A stretch of DNA of 64,000 nt from Gyromitra esculenta (taxonomy: Eukaryota > Ascomycota > Pezizomycetes > Pezizales > Discinaceae), in contig JBCAML010000023.1 of assembly GCA_038503075.1 (NCBI GenBank), forward strand, positions 806,001 to 870,000, written 5' to 3'. The notes beneath the pieces are model-generated. The model did no database searches, was not told the DNA's origin, and saw only the letters and a program-made list of their open reading frames with translations. How positions within the stretch are numbered: position 1 is the first letter of the stretch; each line of letters opens with the position of its first letter. Shown piece after piece: positions 35,303 through 47,083 of this stretch. The translations under genes were made by a program, and so were the position numbers.

Positions 35303-37152
35303 ATGGCTGATCTCCCTGGTTTTCCAGCAACAAAACGTGGCTCCGGTCGTCTAAGGAGGCCACAGACGAAGACTAAATTGCTTGTCAATCCTGGGCCAAC
35401 AGCAAGCCAGGTTGCTAATCGTAGCAAATCAAGGGAAAGAGATCAGCTGCTAGTCTTGGTGTCGATTGCGAGATGTCAAATTCAGGATCTGCTCCTGCCA
35501 ACAGGAAAATCAACGAAGTCAACAAAACCATCCGGAAAATCATCAGCAATGTCATCAACGGATCATCTGCGAAACTGTCCACGAAATCATCCGCAGTATC
35601 ATCCGCAGTATTTTCATCAGTGTCAGTGATTCTCTTTTCATCTCTGCTTCCATATCTCGAGGATGTTAATTGTCCTTCTCTAGCTTCCGGCCTGCGTGAC
35701 CTTTTCCAGCCAACTTTGGCACCTGAGCCGCGTGAGTAAAAGTGAGTCAAGGGACCAGCAACCAGCTGGCATCCGAGATCCAACCAATTGAGGAAACAAG
35801 GTCGACGGAAATTCTCAGAATTTTCAAAATTGCGATGGATGCAAACTCTACTGTAGCTCTGTTAGCCACGTTTAGCGAATACGCGGTGCTATAAGAGAGT
35901 TCAATGCGCATTGCAAGTCAAGATCGACATGCTTCGAATTACAAACAATTTGCATTACAGGAGCCGAAAGTCACCGATGATTTCGCAACGCGCAAGCATA
36001 TGGGTATGGAGAGAATAGAGGGACAACAATTCTGGCAGAAAGAAAAAAGTTTCTGGTTTCGCGAAGCGTCGATAAACCGGATGACTGAGAAGAGGTTGGG
36101 AGAATTGTGAGGAGTTGAAGTTAAAAAAAAAAACTGTCGAGTAACTGACACCATTTCGTATCGTCTGGTGGCTGTTGTATCAGCTCTTGAATCAGAAGAC
36201 TTTCTACCCGAGATGGACGAGGACTTGGATTGTCGTAAGGATTACCGGCAAGGGTGTTTTGGCGGGGAAGTGGTCGGCAAAAAGACACGCCGTACTACAG
36301 CAGTGATACTTACTGAGCAGGGTCGCCAAAGAAACGTTGTTGTTTCTCGCGGCTACACGCCACCCTTAATGGCTCGATGGAGGTGTTAAAGCAAAAATTG
36401 TAGTAATTCCAACCATGTATGCTTACGGTTTCATCATGAATCAACAACTCATCCACTATTGACGGCGGCTGGAGTATTGGCCTCTTAGAAAGTAGAGACT
36501 CTATCAAGTGATCGCGTAACTACTATTGATGCCTCTTCAGCCAATATTGCCCTTCCTCTGAAAGTAAATCAGAAAGGATTGCTCCCACGTTAGCACCTTT
36601 ACCCGTTACACCGGTAGCAATTCCTCCTCTTCAGCAACTCTCCATCGGTTTCCTCCTACAGTAATACTACTAGCTAAGTTTATTAGCAGGCTCTTTACCA
36701 CCTTTTGGGCCAATACTATCTTGGCCTACTTAGGCACCTCGCCAATATCGATAGCACCCGTCACCACTTCGCAGACAGGGCACAAACGCAGCTGACGTCT
36801 CGTGGGCCCCCTGTCTCATATCTAAGAAGAAGTGAAAGGTTGAAAGAGGATGAAGCAACAATGCTATCGACATTTTCGTTCAAGAAATTACTCGTACATA
36901 CATGGTACTAGCAGAGCAGTGCGAAGATTTAGAAGGGGTTCTTAAGTACGATGTATTTTTGCGTTGCCCATAACAATAGCAGACCAAGAACCAGGAAAAG
37001 GAGACGTAAGAAGCAAAACCTTGTCGCCAATGAGCTCGTTGAGTGACTCAGCTGTAAAGAACCCCCGAATGATCTCTCAAGGTACGTATCCATTGACTCC
37101 ACGCAAAGCGTTACAAACAGCGTTCAGATCGTTTAGTTCACATATATTCTAA
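35303..37152 (+). pseudogene. Long decayed gene, about 600 codons, unknown family
   Basis: ATG at 35303: MADLPGFPATKRGSGRLRRP, then a shift to SNSGSAPANRKINEVNKTIR with a Ser-rich repeat. From about 35757 one frame runs 211 codons with two stops: SNQLASEIQPIEETRSTEIL, MDANSTVALLATFSEYAVL-stop, SQDRHASNYKQFALQEPKVT, GQQFWQKEKSFWFREASINR, LGEL-stop-GVEVKKKN, SALESEDFLPEMDEDLDCRK to TAA at 36387. Gene-like frames continue with shifts at 36390-36560, 36705-36911 (HLANIDSTRHHFADRAQTQL) and 36964-37152 (ADQEPGKGDVRSKTLSPMSS). It may be one gene or two. N-terminal basic and Ser/Pro-rich, middle helical. No catalytic motif recognised. Confidence 0.45.
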
Positions 37153-37154
37153 CG

Positions 37155-37450
37155 GGATGACGCCGACAGGAGCTCAGCTTTATTTCTTGTCCGCTGTGCA
37201 TTTGTTTGCTCCAGACTCATCTGCAAACAGGGGTTGATCAGCTGTTCAACTTATCAATCTAGCCATACAACCATTCTTGGGATCGTTCTTCGTAGTTTCT
37301 GACTGGTAAATTCGTCCTTTCTGGGCCAGCAATAGACTGTGTTTGTAGTACTGTAATCCTCAGATTCGTCGTTAGGAAACCAGGTGGATTCATGTGCATA
37401 ACACGAAGGACAATACTCCTGACGTTGTACATACAATCCTAAGGCTAACG
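37155..37450 (-). pseudogene. Decayed coding piece with CxxC motif
   Basis: Minus strand: YVQRQEYCPSCYAHESTWFP, NDESEDYSTTNTVYCWPRKD, RTIPRMVVWLD followed by TGA TAA, then EQLINPCLQMSLEQTNAQRT. The Cys-x2-Cys and later Cys could be half of a zinc-binding fold. It converges on the decayed gene ending at 37152. Family unknown. Confidence 0.35.
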
Positions 37451-37907
37451 CTAAGGATTGAGATACATAAACGACATTAGGTCACTTCTTGCGCAGTAGT
37501 TGCCAATTTGCGAGATCTCCCTTGCTGCACGAGAGGGGTTTACGTGGTTGACAGTACTCTTTGATATTCCAACGAACGTGTGTATGAAACTTGTGGAACA
37601 ACAAGAGCACCGATCGTTTTTGTTGGAATTTATGGTGACTGTATATTTCCTAATTTGTTTGTATTATTGTTTATCTCCATGCATATATTATTGGTTATTG
37701 GGATGCATAGATAACGGAGTCATTTTATTACTTATTTGGGTTTAATAGTCTAATCTTTCACTTTGTTATAGATTTGGGATGTCATATCTCGTTTATACTT
37801 GCTATGTTAATACGTTGTATAGGAAATGAGTCATGTTTACACAGCTGAAACGTTCCGTTATCATCTTATGTAACACAACTCATGTTTTCCTTGTTTTTAC
37901 GTTTACT

Positions 37908-38860
37908 TGTTTCACGGATTAACGGAACTGATGGGTTAGGGTTCGGGAATTAAGGGTTGTAATGGGTGATGGGTTTTATAATGTCTTTGTTGTTCGGTTA
38001 GGCTTCGGTAATGAGTCATGGGAGGATAAAGCGGGGTATTTAAGGGAAGGATTTTTGGTCGTTTTGTATTCTTTTCTCTTCTTCCTTTAAGCAATGTTCT
38101 TACCTTACTTCTACTGTATTACTTTAATACTACCTCGATTCTACCTCAGAATCCTCGCTGTCGCTGTCGCCGTGAAAACCTTTACACTTAACTCACCTTG
38201 AGTTAGACCCACGTAGGACCTGTAGAAACATCGTGACTCTTGTTTGACTTCTCGCTTAAGTAGCACTGCTCACCTTCAGGGATACTGAAGGGCTTAACAA
38301 AGAGTTCGAACCGTGAGAACTTGGCAGTTTTACGGGGTCAAAAGGCTTTCCCACCTATATTTTTACCACGGTCAGAGAATAGCTGCTTGTGTATAAATAC
38401 TCTGTATATTCCTCAGTTATTTCCTTTCGTTCTACAGACAATCATTGATAGACAATCAAGACATTATCTCACGGTTGTGTCCCTCGCTAAGCCCTTCAGT
38501 ATCCCTGAAGGTGAGCAGTGCTACTTAGACGGGGTAAACAACACGTTCGAGGAGTGCAATGTTTTCTACAGGTCCTACGAGATGTTTCTATCTCCAGGCA
38601 AGATAAAGGCAGCGAAGTAAGCAGCAACAGCGAGGGTTCTGAGGTAGAACCGTGATAGTATTAAAGTAATACAGGTAGAAGTGAAACGAGAACGTTGCTT
38701 AAGAAAAGAAGAAGAAGAGAATAAAGCAGAGCAAAATCCATCCTTAAATACCCGAAGGAAACCGAAATACAATAACATTATCTTTTTACTGCAACCCCTA
38801 AACCATAACAACCGACAAGCCAGTACCTAACCCTATACCCAATTATCAATCCGTGAAACA
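37908..38860. mobile_element. Head-to-head LTR-like inverted repeat
   Basis: The arms are about 400 bp (37908-38309) and 385 bp (38476-38860 on the minus strand), both starting TGTTTCACGGATT. The inner parts are perfect over 40 bp (38257-38296 against 38488-38527: TAAGTAGCACTGCTCACCTT...). The right arm ends GGGACACA, so TG...CA ends are kept in one copy. Spacer is about 165 bp. The 5'-TG/CA-3' ends and a TATTTAAGG box point to two LTRs of opposite orientation, or to a large foldback element. Confidence 0.7.
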
Positions 38861-39368
38861 TTAGACCTAAACTCGAATCCTCCTATTCTCGTTTATATCT
38901 CGTCTTCCTCAGAGATTATAGTCACTTCGCTCCCCTTAAAAGGATTCCGACCTTAGATACACTCGAGACTCATCGCTCTTGCTGTTCTTCCACTGTTATT
39001 GATTTCCACCTCTCGGTCATCCATTTCAATAGTTTTTACTGGAGCCTAACGATCGATCAATGTTATCTGAAAAACCTGATTGTCGGTAATCCTGATGGCA
39101 ATTTAGTGGTTTGTTGCTGTTGTCTTTTCGAGTTGGGAAAAGCTCTGAGAGAATGACTAGATTTTTTTTGTTTATTGAGCGTCGTTGCCCCTCAGCTCCC
39201 GCAACACGTTCCCCACGGACTGAAACGTAGTCGACACTGAACTGGGTGCAAGTATTCAAGCTACATTAGCTCCATGAGAAGCTATAAAAGTTTTAGAAAA
39301 TCTGGGGATCTGAAGCGCAAGCTCTTAACTTTAGACCTAATTTAGTTGAGGTCTTTTGGTTGCTATTC

Positions 39369-39590
39369 TATCCCTTAGACTGTCGAGCCCGTTTAAATTT
39401 TGGAGCACTAACCGGATATGGAAGGCACGATATGTTCAACCCGAAAATCAAAGGCTTCGGCATGAGCTTATCTGACCGCTTGTGAAGCCTTGATATGCCA
39501 ACTCTACTCATTCTCAGAGCAGAACATATCATGTCCTCTATATCTGGTTAGTGCTCTAAATTTGAATCGGGCCTGGCGGTCTAAGGGATA
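39369..39590. mobile_element. 218-bp Tc1/mariner-type MITE
   Basis: TCCCTTAGACTGTCGAGCCCG at 39371 pairs with the complement of the right end at 39588 (TCCCTTAGACCGCCAGGCCC) and on through GAGCACTAACC and GATATGTTC, about 65 bp with moderate divergence. TA flanks both ends (39369-39370, 39589-39590). Interior has no coding content. A related TIR-like stretch follows at 39645-39680. Confidence 0.7.
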
Positions 39591-39599
39591 CTTGCATCT

Positions 39600-41980
39600 G
39601 GCTTGGCGCGACCTACATCACACCTTGCCAATGTGATGAATCCGTAAAGGGTGGTCTGGGCGGTAAAGGGTACCTTTTAGCTAGAGGACCCCCATCTGGT
39701 ACGGATTTATTTGGATTTTTATTGCAGAGGTAATTTTAAATTCAGATAGGTGAGTGATGGCTTGTGCTTGTCGAGGGAACCTGTTGCTATGTTCTGAAAT
39801 ATTCTTCAGGGGTGTATCTTGTCATTATGCTGTTTTTTCATACTTCTACACAGCTCTTATGAAGGAATTTTGTAATAATTGCGAAAAAAATAAAGAAAAG
39901 CTCTCAAAGCTTGTGAAATTTATTTTATATGGATTTGAAAGGGGGTACAAGTAGGTCATCATGCCGCGGTGGATAATTGAGCCCGCGACGCCAAGCCACG
40001 GTCCATGGGATACTATTGTAACTTACTTTATTGGTGGGACTTCGCATGCTGTGGATATAGTGATCGATGAGGGCGTATTTGATCAGTAGTACCTACGGAG
40101 TTCCGAACTCGTTTGCTATATTCTGTTAGTGCATAACTAGCGTTTGCAGTAGGTGCGGTCTGGTCCCACGATCATGAGCACTTCCCGGGTAATTGTTGAT
40201 TAATTTACTGATTGATCGATTCCTTGTTCATACACGCATAGTGACTCCTGTGGAGGTCGCAGTGTTGGCGCTGAGTGACACAGTATGTACCAAGATTGTA
40301 AAGGTCAGCAGGCAGGATCTTGTAAAAGTTTCTGGGTACAGCACGAGGGCTCCGCGTAGAACTGGTCGTTGTATGTAGGTGTGACAGGAATTGATCTTGA
40401 ATGATGGAATGATATCACTTGCTAGGTGTAAGGTACTCTGTTAGACTTTATGGAATACTCTCCCAAAATACCTATCTAGGTAATCAACGAGCCGTTACGG
40501 GTTGGCGGCGGGATCTGATGAATCGTATCTACACTACTGGCTACACGAATTCCAGAAAACCTTTGCTCCTGGTATCGAGATAGAACTTCCATTCATACAT
40601 TGCCCAGTGGTTATGCTTTTGCTCCTGGTATTCGTAGCATTAGAATTGCTTAATCCAGCTGGATACGCATACGTGTCACAGCATTTATGCATTTTAAGTC
40701 AAAACGCATAGGGCTATCTTCTCTCGTTAGAACGGTTGGTACTGTGTTGCCAGAGGATATTTCAGAATACAGCTAGAAAAACAGCAACCTCGACTCGCTA
40801 AGATCTACAGGATTGTATCTTACATCCCTTTATAGTTATATAAATGCTGGCGTGACTTAAAACTTCATGAATTCTAGGCTCCATCCTGTTTACATTCCGG
40901 GATATATGTGATTTAAGTATCTCAGACCGAAGATGAATCTTGTTTTTCCAATTATTACGAAATTTACGTTTACTACAACAAAGCCATAGGTTAACAGGCA
41001 AGGAAAACAGTACTATAGCATTCCTCTTCTCCAAGGCCACGATAAACAAATAAAAGTTATATTTTAGTTCCGTTGTCTTGTGGATATAAAAAGAATAAGC
41101 AGATGCGGTGCACGTGTAACTAGCAGACTTTTGAGCGAATACTACTCTATCTCCTGGTTACCGTGTGGGCGTCAACCTCACTCTCACCCCAACTACAACA
41201 CCCACCAGCTGTCCTAACTCCACCCCCTCTCGTTCATTCACCCCGGCCCCAGCTTCCCCATCAGTCTTGCTACTCTCACTACTACTCCCCGTTCCCTCGC
41301 CCCCCCGTTCCGCTATCCATGGGTCCGATTACCAGCCCCCCCTCCATGTTTGAGGCCGAAGCCGGACACTCACCATACGTCAGTCTGAAACAGCTTTCGA
41401 GGATGATTCTCTCAAGATAATCCTTCATAGCGTTCATCTCCTCCACATTATCTAGGGAAACTCAAAAGCCCAAATGACCGGGGTTTTCTCTCTTGAGTGC
41501 TTGTACCAAGCCCTCCTTAAATCAAGGCTAGCCACTACGTGATCGAGGTGGCCTTAATTTTTGCCACGGACAGCTTTGTTTCGAATGTCAAGCAAGTCAA
41601 AAAAGGGCAAAAACTGCAATGGCCGCCAGCCTTATCGTCCGGCCGCGGCTATCCAGAAGAGTCTGATCTGCTGCACATTGACTTGAAATAAATTTATCGT
41701 ATCTATCACTTTCACCATTAACGAAACGTTTGCCGGTGGAGTTATGATAGGACGTTGGTCAGTGAGAGGATTATACAGTACCTCTATATCGACAAATTTC
41801 GTTACACCCATCACAACTCCCTCCCTTTCGATGAAAGGAGCTGTGCATATTATTACTGGGCTTGTTATATTCTGCCACGCTTTTGGCAGGAAACGTTGAG
41901 TATCTCGAAACTGTGCACCCGTTTCTCCTATCTCGAAAAGGTTTCTAGCAAAATCTATATCCCTAAAAACAGTTCAATCC
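39600..41980. other. 2.4 kb without a supported gene
   Basis: Open frames at 40193-40378 and 40502-40711 share a phase, but five stops separate them. A plus frame 41163-41420 is Pro/Ser-rich low complexity. No family recognised. Confidence 0.35.
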
Positions 41981-41988
41981 ATCTTGTC

Positions 41989-42918
41989 TAGTGTGGTCCT
42001 CGAGGCCGCCCGCATATTTGAAGGCCTACCTCGAGTAGCTCGAGTATATGAGGGGCTGCCTCGAGTCGGCTCGAGGTGGCTCGATAAACTTGAGATATAT
42101 ACTGAAAAAGAGTTTATATAAAAAAAACAAAGGAAATGGTCACTAGCTAGGACATTATAAAGTTATACTGCTTCGCTAACAAGATCCCCCAAGCCACTAA
42201 CCCTTAGAACCTGAGGTTCAAATTCTTTGCTTCTCTCAGTTTTAACCTCCCATTCTCCTACCACCGGCCAACCCAACCAACTTTTTGCTAGTAGCAGTGC
42301 ACTCCTAGAAGAATCTAATACCCGGTTCCTCTTTTTTATTATAATATCACCAGCTTGAGGAGATAGCTGCTCTGAAGGAACACTAGCAGCCAGGACTGAT
42401 ATATAATCTCGGGTAATTCTAGCTAACTCAGGAAATCTATTGCTATTTGCTTCCCACAAATCAAGCCTAGTAACGGTCTTAGAACATACGCTGACAAGCT
42501 CGTCTAAATAGAAATCAATCTGTGATTTAACTTACATGCTCGAGGGGCTCGAAGAAAGCAGTCACACATGCCTCGAGGTATTGTTGGCTGTCAAAAATGA
42601 TCGACTTTTGACGCTGCAACCAAAAAACACCAATATGTGTACACACGATAGTTTCCACAGCTACAATGAGTAAAAATAAGTAACTTAAGTAAATAAAGTG
42701 AGTTTAAGTATATATTAGTACCTTGCATATTGATGTATATTGTGGTAGCATCTTGGGGAACTCGGACCCAGAACATATTGCGTCACAATGTTTCTTTGGT
42801 TGCAGTATTGAAAGTTGGCTATTTTTGACAACTAAAAATACATCGTGCTCGTGAGCTCCAAACTTCATGCTAACTCGAGGCGAGGCCTCGAGCGGCCATG
42901 TCTCGTGGACCACACTGG
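41989..42918 (-). mobile_element. hAT transposon relic with CTCGAG subterminal repeats
   Basis: The ends are TAGTGTGGTCCTCGAGGCC (41989) and, as complement, CCAGTGTGGTCCACGAGACA (42918). CTCGAG-type boxes cluster just inside: at least six between 41998 and 42085, two at 42540-42580, three at 42872-42892. The interior holds a minus-strand transposase C-terminus (see next entry). Total about 930 bp, so an internally deleted copy. No clear 8-bp target duplication. Confidence 0.7.
42163..42545 (-). pseudogene. hAT transposase dimerisation domain fragment
   Basis: About 125 codons without a stop on the minus strand: QIDFYLDELVSVCSKTVTRL, DLWEANSNRFPELARITRDY, ISVLAASVPSEQLSPQAGDI, IIKKRNRVLDSSRSALLLAK, SWLGW. 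This matches the C-terminal hAT family dimerisation region (W...N..R.P.LA...RD...I.A.SVPSE..FS.AGD...KKRN). The catalytic part is deleted. The frame is open, so it is less decayed than most neighbours. Confidence 0.85.
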
Positions 42919-42999
42919 TCCAGCCACATTGGCTACTCGAATAGAGTTGTGTTGCCATGAAATTCGTCTCTGGCGACTCACAATATATCCAATAGATGG

Positions 43000-45540
43000 A
43001 GTATATCTTTGCCCCCAGCTTTGTGGAAATAGGGAAGATACTCAGAGCTTCTGCAGCAGACAGAGAGCTGGCCCATGACCATTTACGTCTCCCGCAATCG
43101 CATAGACGTCAACACATGTACATCTCTCCGCCATGATAAAGATTTCCCAACAACAACGAAATCGCCCAATCAGGATTTCTTTTTCGAGACAGTACCATAT
43201 CCTTACGCGAAGAATATCCCAAAAAAATCAAGCAACCCTTCGTAAAGGAGAAAATCCGTTACAATCACTAGCTTCCACCTATGCGATTATAAGCCGCGCC
43301 GAAAAACCCTTTGGCAGCATCCTAAACCTCCTACCCACCTTTAAGTGCCCTGTGAAAAGGAGGCCGCAATAGCAAGGCACCATGTCCTCTGCCAGTGCAG
43401 GTGAATCAAGGCTTCCCAATCAACAGAATGCCTGAATTTGACCAGTTCTCACTTTTCTAATATATGTTAATAACCAGAATCGTCTCTAGGATATTTTTAA
43501 CGGTATAAAAATACCACAGCGCTATCACCCATCCCCTTAGAAGCCAAATAGACATGATAATTCAAATTAGAGTGGTCTCGCTATATTCTCCATAGGTTTA
43601 CACACCGTACCCTTGGTTCCGTTTTTCGCCACTTCGCCCCCAGGAAAATTTGTCCTTCTTTTCATCCTTCTGGTCGGATCATTTCGCTCAAAGTTGGCCA
43701 GGTCCCCATCATCCCGTGAAACGTCCCCTTTGCCAGAACAGCCATTGGATAAGGATTTTTCTATCGCCTATCAATCGGGGAAAATCTTCGTTAGCAGTGC
43801 TTGAAATAAACCGCCGAGTAAGTTTCAGCCGTTATAAAGCGTTTTGAGGTAATCTACTACATGCAGAAACAGGTTTGTCTAACTTGAGTCCTTATACGAC
43901 ACATTTCTTCCTTCAAAGTCGATAAACACGGTAGCAGAGCTAAATTTGTTGCCGCAGTAGAAAGGCTTGCTGGTGCTCTGACCACAATCAAAGAGTAGAT
44001 CACCAAGCTCTACTGAAGCTTCGTGAGCCCACTGATCATCCACGAGATAGTACTTTACTAGACGTTATTTACTAGCGATTTTACTACTGCCGCCGGCCTT
44101 ACAGTGATCGAAATGTTTGCGGGTAGCGTTGTTAAGTCATGGCCAGTATAGAACTCGAAACAGCGTTTGTTTCGGCATTTTAATAACGATACCGCTAAGA
44201 ACGCTAGAAGAACGAGGCCATCTGACGGTCGGCATAATCGGCCATAATGGGGCAGAGGACAGTAGGTGGGGGGTTGTCCAACAGCCCGGATAGAGATAGC
44301 TGCTGGGTGGTTAAAGGTTACCTAGTCGGGTATCAAAGCGGTCCCTAGGGGACAAAAATGAGAGTTCCAGTATTGAAGAATGTTCCTTTAATAGCGTGCG
44401 TGTATCCCCTCTATAAGTCTGGGGCTGAGAACGCAGCTGCTCGGGCATTCAATATGCTAACCTCTACTCCACACAATGACCCCAAGTGATTATGCATGAA
44501 GGAAGCACCGCAAGCAGCGAAATGTCGCGAGTCGTTTTATTCTTCTTGGCGTCTAACGCCACGGGAACATTCTTTGTGTTTCTGTTAGAGTACTATAGCG
44601 TAGGGATAGTGGCCTTGCGGAGTTCCCCGGAGGCCATACTATTCGTTCCTACAATTTGTGGTGTAAAGCGGTTTACACAGTCTTCCTATAATATGGTTCC
44701 GTAATTTTGAGTGTGATTTGAGGCTTCATGATTACAAGCTCCGTTCCGTATTTATTCCTCAATATTAACAATACGAAAGAATAGATGGCAGCTCCAACCG
44801 GAGATTAATGATAGTTTTTATGAGATAGCTCCACGTGTCTACGGGAAGATATCTACTTGAATAAGAAAACAAGCTTTTGTTTATGTCATAAAAAGTATGA
44901 GGCTTAAAACAAAGAAAATAATAGTGGCAGTAAACTGCTACAGAAAGGGGTACGGAGGCCTATAGCAACCATCCCGCGATAATTCGAAACCCAAAACCTG
45001 AATTCACCCCCCAGAAACAAATTCCACAAGTTCACTCGCAAAAAGAAGTAATAGGTGTCACTACGATAACAATATAGAGAGGGCCTGAAACTGTTGGAGT
45101 TTCGGATCACGATCGAGTACTATTTGAGCTTGGATGCCGAATGAGATACAAACAAAGCAGGCAGTAAATATGCAGGAGCTCGGCCGACCAATAGAAAGGC
45201 CCCAAAGCTCGTCTGGCTATCAAATCCCTACATGCGGAGTCCTGAGTACTTATTAGGGTGCAATATCAGTAGTTTCAACAGAAGTGTTGGAGAAGCTTCC
45301 TAATACGGGGTGCCTCCACGAGTGTAGCTCTGGAGTCGGAAATGATTGAGACAGGTACCCGAGCACACGGGCACTTGGGCGCCAGAGGGTGAGCTATTTA
45401 GATAGGGGTCGTATGCCCACCTCAAGCAAGCCTAATAAATACAAGCAATCGAGAGTCCACTATTCCTCCCTACGTGCCTCAATATTACAACAAGAAGCAG
45501 TGACAAAATATCGAGTGATATTCCATGAAGTATCTATTTG
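43000..45540. other. 2.5 kb without a supported gene
   Basis: Between 43910 and 44230 a plus frame has a helical piece (AKFVAAVERLAGALTTIKE) that could be gag, but it carries five stops. Frames 43133-43372, 43613-43804 and 44486-44704 are unassigned. Confidence 0.3.
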
Positions 45541-45561
45541 CGATTTTTTCGATTTATGATA

Positions 45562-45760
45562 GATAGATAGATAGGTGAACCATACATGCATCCAACCCTT
45601 TGGGCTATGGCAGCTAGAGCTAAAGAAAAAGGACACCACAAAGCAATTTAAATAGCAATTTAATCACTGTCCTCTCCATACTCGTTCCAAGGTTTCTCCA
45701 TCTCCATAGCTCATCTCTTTCAAGCATATAGAACTATTTATAAGTTTCGTTCGGCGATTG
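45562..45760 (-). mobile_element. LINE 3' end fragment
   Basis: Minus strand: a C-terminal piece K-E-M-S-Y-G-D-G-E-T-L-E-R...stop near 45670-45720 (compare EWGYGDLER-stop of the LINE at 17185), a short 3' UTR, then CCCAAAGGGTTGGATGCATG and a (CTAT)n tail at 45562-45577. No target duplication was found. Confidence 0.6.
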
Positions 45761-45898
45761 AGAAGTCTTGACTGAAACAAGATTATCGTTTTAAGTGGAG
45801 ATTGTTAGCTACTGTGAGAAAAACACATCAATCTGGACCTATACATCTGGCCCCATCGATTCACCACCAACCTATCCTCTTCTTCAACACACAGACCC

Positions 45899-46690
45899 CG
45901 TTCGACAGCAGAGTTGGCCTCCCTCGCGAGCTCCATATGGCGTCTGTTCGACAGCAGGATCAACAGCAGGATCGTCCCGCCTAGTGAGCCCCATATGGCG
46001 CCTGTTCAACAGCAGGATTGACCTTCCCAGCGACCTTCCTAGTGACCTTCCTAGTGACCTTCCTAGGGCTTTCATATGGACCCCGCTCGATTGCAGGATT
46101 GGCCCCCCAGCGAGCTCTATACGGCACCTTAGTGACCCGGGCAGCGCGACCAATCATCCGGTCCGATCAAAAATTAGATAAGACGGACTAGACTGGCTTG
46201 GCGCAGTCCAGTCCTAGTCGACTAGTCGGAGACTGAATCATTTTTTGGGGGGCTCAAACAACAACTCGCTTCTTTACTTCAGGGAACAGAGCAGAGGGTA
46301 TAACGAGGCTTGGCGGCCTTGGTTTATAAACTAGTCTCTATTTTGTAGAAAAATATTCGATTTTTTACTCGAGCCTCGATATACCCCCTGTCCTCTACTG
46401 CCCTATTGTAATACATAAACCCCCCCTTGCTTGAAACCAGATTTAAACAATACTATATTTAGATTTCTTGGCAGTCCGTCCATTTTTTGGACGGACTGGC
46501 TTGGAAAAAAAGACTGAATGGCTTGGCAGTCCTTCCAGTCTTTGACGGACTGGCTTGGTTATAGTCGACTGTAGTCGGACCAGACGGCTGACCTCGCTGG
46601 GCCGCCGCCGCACCTGTTTGACAGCAGGAATGATCACCCTAAAGGGCTATATACCGCCTGTTTGGGCGCCTGTTCGACATCCTGCTTGAC
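45899..46690 (+). repeat. Minisatellite GTTCGACAGCAGGAT..., split by an insertion
   Basis: Units of roughly 46-58 bp with GTTCGACAGCAGGATTGGCC...AGCGAGCTCCATATGGCGCC run 45899-46135, with a 12-bp subrepeat GACCTTCCTAGT three times near 46030. More units follow at 46612-46690. Between them (about 46180-46600) is sequence with inverted ends rich in GACGGACTGGCTTGG and TAGTCGACTA, probably a transposon. Open frames across the array are repeat artefacts. Confidence 0.6.
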
Positions 46691-47083
46691 TGCGGGAGAG
46701 CAGGGAGCGCAGGAGAGAGTGGAGAGCGCAGGGTACCATATATGTATTTAGCTTAGTAGTTCAGAATTGACAATATCGCACATATCCATTAGCATCAGAA
46801 GAACAGCGTGATAGGAGCGTGACCGTGATGCGCCTGTAGACCCTAGCCCGTCCAGTACGTCCAAAACGTATAGAAGAGATCACACGTAAGACGTACCAAG
46901 CGAGCATCGATTCTGGCCTCATTCGGGCGTGGGGCATATCTCTCACACGCTCGGACGAAATTCTTTTGTTTCAGGTCTGCGCTGAACGAGCTGCCCAAAA
47001 TAAATCCACTCCAGCCTGCCCAGTCCGTCTAACTGCGTCCAATCTTCTGCGCGCATCCAGACGCATACCCCCGTTTCTACTGA

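Noticed and set aside
45795..46181. 128-codon open frame
   Set aside because: It crosses the GACAGCAGGAT minisatellite; repeat units in phase make it open by chance.
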